Assembly: GCF_018861145.1 (NCBI RefSeq)
Contig: NZ_JAHKQT010000042.1
Location: forward strand, 110,316 to 174,315
Reading direction: 5' to 3'
DNA length: 64,000 nt
Origin: Poseidonibacter lekithochrous
GTDB taxonomy: Bacteria > Campylobacterota > Campylobacteria > Campylobacterales > Arcobacteraceae
This document shows, piece after piece, positions 46,706 through 53,534 of this stretch (positions are counted from its first letter, which is position 1; the number at the start of each line of letters is the position of its first letter). The notes beneath the pieces are model-generated. The model worked only from the letters and a program-made list of their open reading frames with translations. It was not told the origin of the DNA and did not search any database. A program made the translations under genes and the position numbers.

Positions 46706-48040
46706 ATGAAAATATATTCACCATGGGAAAAAGCATTTCGAAGAATTGCTACACCCTTTGAACACTTTATACATGCACAAACAACAACAGGCCTTATGCT
46801 TGTTTTTATGACACTTTTAGCTCTTATTTTAGCTAATTCACCTTTTGCTGAAAATTATTTACACTTTTTTCATGTCAACATAGATTTTAATGTTGGTTCA
46901 TGGGCTTTATCTCATTCTTTGCATCACTGGATAAATGATGGTCTTATGGCAGTATTTTTCTTTATTATTGGGTTAGAAATTAAAAGAGAAATTACAGCAG
47001 GAGAGTTGTCAAGTTTAAAAGTAGCGATATTACCAATAATTGCTGCAGTTGGAGGAATGGTATTTCCTGCATTGATTTATTTGTATTTTAATGCAAATGA
47101 AGCTGGAGCAAATGGTTGGGGAATACCTATGGCTACGGATATCGCCTTTGCTATTACTGCACTTGTTCTTTTAGGAAAAAGAGTTCCAACTACACTTGTA
47201 ACATTTTTAGTAGCACTTGCAATTGTTGATGATTTAGGTGCTGTTTTAGTTATTGCACTTTTTTATACAGAAACTATAAATATGATACCTCTTGGATTAG
47301 CAGGAATTATGTTTTTAGTAATGATTGCATTAAATAGATTTGGGATTCATTCAATCTTACCTTATTTTATAGTAGGGTTATTCATGTGGTTTTTTATGCT
47401 TGAATCAGGAGTTCATGCTACTATAGCAGGAGTTTTAGCCGCACTTACTATTCCTTCAAAGCCCAAAAGAGCGCCAGCTTCTTTTTCAGAAGATACAATT
47501 AATTTAGTAAAAGAGTATGAAAGTTATCCTGCACAAGATAATTATATGATGCATGAAAAACAAAAAGCTTTACTTTTAAATATAAAAGATAAAATTGATG
47601 CAGTCGGGACTCCTGCCGCTAGGCTTGAACATAGTTTACATCTCCCTGTTGCTCTTATTATAATTCCACTTTTTGCATTAGCTAATGCAGGAATTGCAAT
47701 TGACTTTAGTTCTATTGGAAATACTATCTTAGAACCTGTTTCCTTAGGAATTATTACTGGACTTGTTTTTGGAAAGGTTATAGGAATATTTGGTTTATCA
47801 TGGCTTGTAATCAAATTAAAAATTGCACAATTACCAAAAGGAAGTACAATGAATCAAATATTCGGAGTATCCTTTTTAGGTGGTATTGGGTTTACTATGT
47901 CAATTTTTGTTGCTGACTTAGCTTTTATATCTTCCCCTGAACTTATTTTACAAGCTAAAGTTGGAATACTTTCCGCATCTTTATTTGCTGGATTATTTGG
48001 CTTTTTTTGGTTAAAATATGTTGCAAAGAAAGTAGATTAA
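46706..48040 (+). CDS. nhaA: Na+/H+ antiporter NhaA
   Basis: This 444-residue inner-membrane antiporter has about 12 helices. The transport-site aspartates are present: Asp145 in PMATDIAFAITAL and the pair Asp175-Asp176 in LAIVDDLGAVLVIA, corresponding to Asp133, Asp163 and Asp164 of E. coli NhaA. A hydrophilic insertion of about 55 residues (from about 250, SKPKRAPASFSED onward) between helices is longer than in the E. coli protein. It extrudes Na+ in exchange for protons. An AGGAGG ribosome-binding site precedes the start. The response regulator gene follows after 15 nt. Confidence 0.95.
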   Translation: MKIYSPWEKAFRRIATPFEHFIHAQTTTGLMLVFMTLLALILANSPFAENYLHFFHVNIDFNVGSWALSHSLHHWINDGLMAVFFFIIGLEIKREITAGELSSLKVAILPIIAAVGGMVFPALIYLYFNANEAGANGWGIPMATDIAFAITALVLLGKRVPTTLVTFLVALAIVDDLGAVLVIALFYTETINMIPLGLAGIMFLVMIALNRFGIHSILPYFIVGLFMWFFMLESGVHATIAGVLAALTIPSKPKRAPASFSEDTINLVKEYESYPAQDNYMMHEKQKALLLNIKDKIDAVGTPAARLEHSLHLPVALIIIPLFALANAGIAIDFSSIGNTILEPVSLGIITGLVFGKVIGIFGLSWLVIKLKIAQLPKGSTMNQIFGVSFLGGIGFTMSIFVADLAFISSPELILQAKVGILSASLFAGLFGFFWLKYVAKKVD

Positions 48041-48055
48041 ATAAGAAGGTTAAAT

Positions 48056-48730
48056 ATGATAAAAGTACTACTAATTGAAGATGACTTAGTTTTACAAAAC
48101 TTAATAAGTGAGTATTTGGAAGAATATAGTTATTCATGTAGTGCTTTTTCAAATCCCTTAGATGCATTAGATTCTTTTAAAAGTAATCCTGATGATTTTA
48201 CAATAGTAATACTTGACTTGGGACTTCCTCATATGGATGGTTTTGATGTGTTTAAAAAACTAAAAAAGATAAAAGATATTCCTATAATTATTTCAACTGC
48301 AAGAGATGATATAGGGAATAAAATTTATGGTTTTGAGTTAGGAACAGATGACTATCTTTCAAAACCTTATGAACCTAGAGAACTAGTTCTTAGAATTGAG
48401 GCTACTTTAAAAAGATATAATAAATCTGATTCTTTAAAAATAAAAGATTTAAGTATTGATAAAAACAACTCAAGAATTTTCTTAAGTGGTATGGAAATAG
48501 AGTTTACGAAAATTGAGAAAGAAATCTTTTTTTTATTTATAAATAATTTAAATAAAATTATTTCTAGAGAAGATATTGTAAAGAAAACGTCTCTTAATGA
48601 TGATACTAAAAATAGAACTATAGATATGCATATAAGTAATATTAGATATAAAATTGATGATAATTCTAAAGAACCTAAATATATAAAATCTATTTGGGGT
48701 ATTGGATATAAGTTTTTCTATGACAATTAG
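48056..48730 (+). CDS. OmpR-family response regulator
   Basis: This 224-residue regulator has a receiver domain with acidic pair IEDD (residues 8-10), phospho-acceptor Asp54 in VILDLGLPHMDG, and the lysine in LSKPYEPREL. It is followed by a winged-helix DNA-binding domain (about 130-224) ending KSIWGIGYKF. It is encoded between nhaA and its kinase and overlaps the kinase start by 11 bp. The TGTCAA tandem repeats before nhaA and before the 50125 miniprotein are its best candidate targets (inference). Confidence 0.93.
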   Translation: MIKVLLIEDDLVLQNLISEYLEEYSYSCSAFSNPLDALDSFKSNPDDFTIVILDLGLPHMDGFDVFKKLKKIKDIPIIISTARDDIGNKIYGFELGTDDYLSKPYEPRELVLRIEATLKRYNKSDSLKIKDLSIDKNNSRIFLSGMEIEFTKIEKEIFFLFINNLNKIISREDIVKKTSLNDDTKNRTIDMHISNIRYKIDDNSKEPKYIKSIWGIGYKFFYDN

Positions 48731-50099
48731 AAAACGTTTATATATTTCATTTTCTTTAATTATATTAATTGTTGCATTTATTATTGGAGTTTTCTTTTAT
48801 ACTATTTTTAATCTAAACACAATTAATTATCAACAAAATCATAGATATGACCAATTAATACGAGTTGAAAAGTTAAAAGAATTCAATAACTCATATTCTT
48901 GGATAGTGCTTGATATTATTACAGATTTCCAAAAAATAGATATTGTAAATGAAAGAATAAATAAAGCAAATAATTTCTTTAAAAATCTCAATACTCAAAA
49001 ATTAACAATTATAAATAATTCTGAATCAAAAGAAGAAAAAGATAATCTAATTCTTATTTTTAAACATTTTGATATTATGCAAGAGCTTATAAAAAAAGAA
49101 TTATATAGTCTTGTACTTAATCAAAATAGTGATTTTAAATCTTTTAATAAAGATTTTGAAAGAATAAATATTGATACAGAAAAACTTCTTATTTCTGAAA
49201 CTAAATATTTACAAGATAAATTAACACAAACCCAAAATAAAAGAGATGATTTTTTAAGTACTATAAAGCTTGAATTACTTATTTTATTTAGTATTTTACT
49301 TCTTCTTAGTTTTATAATTTCTTCAAAAATTATAAATGAAATAAAAGAAAAACTCTATAGACTCAATCAAGGTGTTTTACAATTATTTAAAAATGGTGAA
49401 AAAACTATAAAAGTAGATATAGGAGAGAATAACGAATTAAGTGAAATAACAAAGAATTTAAACGCTTATTTACAAAAACAATCTGATATTATAGATTCAA
49501 GAGAAGAGCTACTTCGAAATATAAGTCATGAATTAAAAACTCCTATTGCTAAGGGTAAGTTCTTAATTGAAAAACTTCAAAAAAATGATGATCATAAAAC
49601 AATCAAAAATATTAATACGATTTTTTATGATATTGAAATGCTTACTAGTAAATTATTAGAAAGAGAAAAATTAAACTTTGCTATTTTAAAAACAAGTAAA
49701 TTTAAATCAAGCACTTTAATCTTAGAATCTTTATCAAAATTACTTATTGAAGATGAAGCAAAAGTAATTGTAAAAATTCAAAATGATTTTGATATTCAAG
49801 CAGATTTTTATTATCTAACAATTGCACTTAAAAATTTGATTGATAATGCAATGAAATATGCTAAAGAATTTCCAATTACAATAGAAAGTAAAGATGATAT
49901 AGTTTTTGTTAGTAATATTTCTAGTAAACTTTCAAATGATTTGATATATTATATACAACCATTTACAAGAGAACCCAATCAACAACAAGGTCATGGCTTA
50001 GGCTTAAATATTGTTGATAAAATTTTAAGTCGCCATGGTTTTAAACTAAATTATAAATACAATAACTCATATAATACTTTTTATATTTCTTTTAAATAA
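48720..50099 (+). CDS. Sensor histidine kinase, ArsS/CpxA-like
   Basis: This is a roughly 459-residue kinase with two membrane helices (about 8-30 and 180-200) bounding a periplasmic helical sensor of about 145 residues, a HAMP-like linker, and the HisKA helix with NISHELKTPIAKGKFL. A compact HATPase with LIDNAMKYAKEF and GHGLGLNIVDK follows. The H-E-L-K-T-P-I-A-K box is the form seen in Helicobacter ArsS-type kinases that respond to pH. I start at the ATG at 48720; the TTG at 48702 lies deeper in the regulator gene. Sensing of pH or Na+ is inferred from nhaA. Confidence 0.87.
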   Translation: MTIRKRLYISFSLIILIVAFIIGVFFYTIFNLNTINYQQNHRYDQLIRVEKLKEFNNSYSWIVLDIITDFQKIDIVNERINKANNFFKNLNTQKLTIINNSESKEEKDNLILIFKHFDIMQELIKKELYSLVLNQNSDFKSFNKDFERINIDTEKLLISETKYLQDKLTQTQNKRDDFLSTIKLELLILFSILLLLSFIISSKIINEIKEKLYRLNQGVLQLFKNGEKTIKVDIGENNELSEITKNLNAYLQKQSDIIDSREELLRNISHELKTPIAKGKFLIEKLQKNDDHKTIKNINTIFYDIEMLTSKLLEREKLNFAILKTSKFKSSTLILESLSKLLIEDEAKVIVKIQNDFDIQADFYYLTIALKNLIDNAMKYAKEFPITIESKDDIVFVSNISSKLSNDLIYYIQPFTREPNQQQGHGLGLNIVDKILSRHGFKLNYKYNNSYNTFYISFK

Positions 50100-50124
50100 A
50101 AGTATTTAAATTGATATTATACTT

Positions 50125-50208
50125 CTATCCAGAGATACTACTTGTTAAAACACCTAAACCTACAAATAACGCAATATTTACTATTATTAAATTTCTTACT
50201 ACATCCAT
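50125..50208 (-). CDS. 27-residue hydrophobic miniprotein
   Basis: The minus strand carries a near-ideal ribosome-binding site, AAAGGAGATATC, directly before an ATG that opens a 28-codon frame. The product, beginning MDVVRNLIIVNIALFVGLG and ending TSSISG, is a single predicted membrane helix with a short charged N terminus. It matches no family I recognise. The TGTCAA-N5-TGTCAAG element lies about 75 bp upstream in its direction, followed by TGTTATAT, a possible extended -10. It sits between the nhaA-linked kinase and the divergent sbtA-like gene, so a regulatory subunit for a transporter is a reasonable guess. Confidence 0.6.
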   Translation of the reverse strand: MDVVRNLIIVNIALFVGLGVLTSSISG

Positions 50209-50281
50209 GATATCTCCTTTTAAATAATTTTCTTATAATTTAATTTTAGTGGGTTTTTGTAAAGTTAAAAAGGATATAACA

Positions 50282-50299
50282 CTTGACATTATCTTGACA
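50282..50299 (-). promoter_or_regulatory. 11-bp phased repeat (operator candidate) before the miniprotein
   Basis: On the minus strand this reads TGTCAA-GATAA-TGTCAAG, matching the nhaA upstream element at 15 of 18 bases and lying in the same orientation relative to the gene. The 373-bp gap 50100-50472 otherwise contains the miniprotein gene and a likely sbtA promoter: TG-A-TATACT at 50342-50350, an extended -10. Confidence 0.55.
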
Positions 50300-50341
50300 A
50301 GGTTATGAGTAATTTTACAGTGTTTAATTAAATGTTTCTTT

Positions 50342-50350
50342 TGATATACT
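50342..50350 (+). promoter_or_regulatory. Candidate extended -10 promoter of the sbtA-purE operon
   Basis: TGATATACT gives an extended -10 (TGn followed by TATACT) with GTTTAA 17 bp upstream as a weak -35. Transcription near 50357 would give a leader of about 115 nt before the sbtA-like gene. Confidence 0.4.
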
Positions 50351-50472
50351 TCGCATTTTAAATTAAATATTTAAAAGTAATAAGGCTTTATAACTATTAA
50401 TTAGCTAGAATATTTAATTTTAAAGAAAGAGAATAATTATTACAAATCAAACTATTTAAGGACTTAACAAGA

Positions 50473-51453
50473 ATGAATATTGATATAATATTACAAAATA
50501 TTTTAAATCCCCCAATTCTATTCTTTTTTTTAGGAATGCTTGCAGTTTTCTTAAAATCAGATTTATCAATACCACAACCCTTACCAAAACTATTTTCTTT
50601 ATATTTATTAATTGCAATAGGTTTACATGGTGGATACGAATTATCAAAAAGTGGTTTAGATTTAAATGTATTTAAAGCACTATTATTAGCTGTTTTTATG
50701 GCAACACTTATCCCCATTTACAGTTATTTTATTTTAAAACGTAAACTAGATACTTATAATGCAATTGCAGTAGCTGCTACTTATGGTTCAATTAGTGCAG
50801 TTACTTTTATTACAGGAATTACATATTTACAAACAATGGGTGTTGAGTATGGTGGATATATGGTTGCAGCAATGACACTTATGGAATCTCCAGCTATTGT
50901 AATTGGTTTAGTTTTTGCTGCATTATTTACAAAAGATAAAAATGATGTTAAAGCGAAAAAAACAGATTGGAAAGAGATTTTAAGAGAAGCTTTTTTAAAC
51001 CCTTCGGTTTATTTATTAGTAGGAGCTTTGATTATTGGTATTTTAACAGGTGAAAAAGGGTGGAATTCAATGGAACCACTTTTTGGAACTTTATTTAAAG
51101 GTTTCTTAGCTTTCTTCCTTTTAGATATGGGATTAGTAGCTGCGAGAAAAATTTATGAACTTAAAAAAGTAGGATATTTTCTAATTGTATTTGCTTTACT
51201 AATGCCTGTATTTAATGCATCAGTTGCTGTTGCTTTAGCATACTTCTTTGAACTTTCAAAAGGTGATGCTTTCCTTTTAGCACTCTTAAGTGGTAGTGCT
51301 TCTTATATAGCTGTTCCCGCAGCTATGAGACTTTCAGTCCCTCAAGCAAATCCAGGAATATATTTACCATTAAGTTTAGCTATAACTTTCCCTTTTAATA
51401 TTTCATTGGGAATACCATTATATTACTTTTTTATAAATTCGTTGTGGGGGTAA
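50473..51453 (+). CDS. SbtA-like sodium-dependent bicarbonate transporter
   Basis: This is a 326-residue membrane protein of the SbtA (DUF897) family with about ten helices. Conserved stretches are PPILFFFLGMLAVFLKSDL at the N terminus, YLLIAIGLHGGYELSKSG, YGSISAVTFITG, and LLSGSASYIAVPAAMR near the end. Family members import bicarbonate with Na+. A PII-like gene begins 4 nt after the stop, the SbtA-SbtB arrangement known from cyanobacteria. The Na+ gradient could be maintained by NhaA encoded just upstream. A non-photosynthetic host would use bicarbonate for carboxylations, for example by PurK in the same operon. Confidence 0.87.
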   Translation: MNIDIILQNILNPPILFFFLGMLAVFLKSDLSIPQPLPKLFSLYLLIAIGLHGGYELSKSGLDLNVFKALLLAVFMATLIPIYSYFILKRKLDTYNAIAVAATYGSISAVTFITGITYLQTMGVEYGGYMVAAMTLMESPAIVIGLVFAALFTKDKNDVKAKKTDWKEILREAFLNPSVYLLVGALIIGILTGEKGWNSMEPLFGTLFKGFLAFFLLDMGLVAARKIYELKKVGYFLIVFALLMPVFNASVAVALAYFFELSKGDAFLLALLSGSASYIAVPAAMRLSVPQANPGIYLPLSLAITFPFNISLGIPLYYFFINSLWG

Positions 51454-51456
51454 GAT

Positions 51457-51747
51457 ATGATAAATATGAAGAAAGTTGAAATAATAATTGAATCAATTTA
51501 TATAAATAGATTAGTTGATCTTTTAGAAGGACATGATATCACAGGATATACAATTATCAAAGATATTTCAGGTCGTGGTGGTCATGGTTTAAAAACAGCA
51601 GATGATTTTACAGATGTTTTTAGTAATAACTATTTATTTGCTGTTTGCGAAGAAGAAAAATATTTAAATATGCAAGAAGATATTAGAAGCTTTATTAAGA
51701 CATATGGTGGTAAATGTATCGTAACTGATGTAATGTTACTTAAATAA
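51457..51747 (+). CDS. SbtB-like PII-family regulatory protein
   Basis: This is a 96-residue PII-fold protein. After the first beta-alpha unit it shows GYTIIKDISGRGGHGL followed by a T-loop of about 15 residues (KTADDFTDVFSNN), then a second beta-alpha-beta unit ending VTDVMLLK. Cyanobacterial SbtB proteins bind adenine nucleotides and lock SbtA; a similar role is likely given the 4-nt spacing. The chain stops where many SbtB proteins add a C-terminal redox CGPxGC loop, which is absent here. GGGGGTAAG before the ATG serves as ribosome-binding site. Confidence 0.85.
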   Translation: MINMKKVEIIIESIYINRLVDLLEGHDITGYTIIKDISGRGGHGLKTADDFTDVFSNNYLFAVCEEEKYLNMQEDIRSFIKTYGGKCIVTDVMLLK

Positions 51748-51772
51748 AACAAACTTTATAAAAGAGAAATGA

Positions 51773-52927
51773 ATGAATAAAGATTTTAACTATTCTAATT
51801 TAAAAATAGGGATAATAGGTGGGGGACAACTTGGTAAGATTATGTCTCAAAAAGCTAAAAAGATGGGTTTTCATGTTACGATTTTAGATCCAACACTTAA
51901 CTGTCCAGCAGCTCAAGTTTCGGATAATCATATTCTTGGTGGATTTTATGATAAAGAAAAACTTGAAGAGTTAGTGCAGCAATCTGATGTAACAACTTTT
52001 GAATTAGAACATATTGATACTTCAATTTTAAAAGAATTATACGAACATGGTCATAAAATATATCCATCACCATATGTGATGGAATTGATACAAAATAAAT
52101 ATGAGCAAAAAAAACTTTTAGATAAAAATAATATACCTGTCCCAAAGTATAAAAATGTACAAAGTGATGATGACTTAAAAGCTTTTGGATTTCCAGTAAT
52201 TCAAAAAGTAAAAATGGGTGGGTATGATGGACAAGGTGTTCAGATGCTTAAAACAGTAGAAGATCTTCCTAAAGCTATTAAAGCAGAATCATTTATTGAA
52301 GAGCTTATTGATATTGATAAAGAATTAGCAATTATAGTTGCTAGAAGTATTAATGGCGAAATTAGATGTTATCCTGTTGTTGAAATGCTTTTTGATGATA
52401 GAGTAAATATTTGTGATAGCGTAATGGCACCTGCAAGAATTTCAAAAGAAATCGAAGAAAAATCAATAGAAATTTCTATTAAGTCTATTGAAATTTTAGG
52501 GGGAGTTGGTATTTTTGGTGTTGAGCTATTTTTAACTAAAAATGGAGATATATTATTAAATGAAATAGCACCAAGACCTCATAATTCAGGACACTATACA
52601 GAAGAATCATGTGCAACCTCGCAGTTTGAACAAATAATAAGAGCAGTTACAAATTTACCTTTAGGTTCAACAAAACTAATTTCGCCATCTGTTATGGTTA
52701 ATTTATTAGGTGAAGAAGGCTATGAAGGTGAGCCATTTATTGAAGGTATTCATGATGCTTTAGCAATTCCTGAATTATCTTTTCACTTCTATGGAAAAAG
52801 TTTTACAAAACCATTTAGAAAAATGGGGCATATCACAGTTTTAGATGATGATATAAATAAAGCATTAGAAAAAGCAATGAAAGCAAAAGATATTTTAAAA
52901 ATAAAAGGGAGCAAAAAATATGAGTAA
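51773..52927 (+). CDS. purK: N5-carboxyaminoimidazole ribonucleotide synthase
   Basis: This 384-residue ATP-grasp enzyme uses ATP and bicarbonate to carboxylate AIR in purine synthesis. It has N-terminal [48 protein letters not shown] in the ATP-binding core, and [17 protein letters not shown] in the C-terminal part, all diagnostic. It lies 25 nt after the SbtB-like gene, so bicarbonate import and a bicarbonate-consuming step share one operon. It overlaps purE by 8 bp. Confidence 0.95.
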   Translation: MNKDFNYSNLKIGIIGGGQLGKIMSQKAKKMGFHVTILDPTLNCPAAQVSDNHILGGFYDKEKLEELVQQSDVTTFELEHIDTSILKELYEHGHKIYPSPYVMELIQNKYEQKKLLDKNNIPVPKYKNVQSDDDLKAFGFPVIQKVKMGGYDGQGVQMLKTVEDLPKAIKAESFIEELIDIDKELAIIVARSINGEIRCYPVVEMLFDDRVNICDSVMAPARISKEIEEKSIEISIKSIEILGGVGIFGVELFLTKNGDILLNEIAPRPHNSGHYTEESCATSQFEQIIRAVTNLPLGSTKLISPSVMVNLLGEEGYEGEPFIEGIHDALAIPELSFHFYGKSFTKPFRKMGHITVLDDDINKALEKAMKAKDILKIKGSKKYE

Positions 52928-53444
52928 AGTATTAGTTGGAATTATTATGGGAAGTGATTCAGACTTACCAGTTATGAGTGCAGCTGCACAAATGTGTGAA
53001 GAGTTTGGAATTGCATATGAAGTTAGTATAGTATCAGCTCACAGAACACCTGATAGATTAGTTGAGTATTCAAAAAATGCAGAAAAAAGAGGTTTAAGAG
53101 TTATTATAGCAGGTGCGGGTGGTGCTGCTCATTTACCAGGTATGGTTGCATCTTTAACAGCACTTCCTGTTATTGGAGTTCCAGTTAGAGGTTCAAATTT
53201 AGAAGGTATGGATTCATTATTATCAATTGTTCAAATGCCAGGAGGAGTTCCTGTTGCTACTGTTGCAATTAATGGTGCAAAAAATGCTGGAATATTAGCA
53301 ACACAAATACTTGGAGTTAAAGACTCAAGTTTAAGAAAAAAAATTTCAGAATATAAAAATAGTATGAAAGATGAAGTAGAAACAAAAGTAAAAAAATTAG
53401 ACAAACTTGAATATAAAAAATATTTAAAACAAATGGCAAAATAA
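52920..53444 (+). CDS. purE: N5-carboxyaminoimidazole ribonucleotide mutase
   Basis: This 174-residue class I PurE converts N5-CAIR to CAIR. Motifs are [22 protein letters not shown] with the catalytic histidine, [37 protein letters not shown] and the C-terminal [13 protein letters not shown] helical lysine-rich tail of about 25 residues follows the core. It overlaps purK by 8 bp and is the last gene of the sbtA-sbtB-purK-purE set. A GGGAGCAAAAAAT leader gives its ribosome-binding site. Confidence 0.96.
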   Translation: MSKVLVGIIMGSDSDLPVMSAAAQMCEEFGIAYEVSIVSAHRTPDRLVEYSKNAEKRGLRVIIAGAGGAAHLPGMVASLTALPVIGVPVRGSNLEGMDSLLSIVQMPGGVPVATVAINGAKNAGILATQILGVKDSSLRKKISEYKNSMKDEVETKVKKLDKLEYKKYLKQMAK

Positions 53445-53487
53445 ATCAAATAACGAAAAATTAATTTAGTTTTTCACATAGTTTCAA

Positions 53488-53517
53488 TATACTCTTAAAG
53501 TGAAACAATTTTGAAAC
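53488..53517 (+). promoter_or_regulatory. Promoter and downstream GAAAC repeats of the kinase-regulator operon
   Basis: TATACT at 53488-53493 is a good -10. GAAAC occurs at 53502-53506 and again at 53513-53517, exactly 11 bp apart, within TGAAACAATTTTGAAACAA. The same repeat occurs before the TAXI gene at 56936-56962. Here it covers the expected start site, a place where a bound regulator would block transcription. Confidence 0.55.
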
Positions 53518-53534
53518 AAAATGGAAGGATTTGA

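Noticed and set aside
50283..50299. Two TTGACA hexamers read as -35 boxes of a plus-strand sbtA promoter
   Set aside because: No acceptable -10 lies 16-18 bp after either copy, and the same repeat occurs before nhaA on the opposite strand, so an operator reading fits better.
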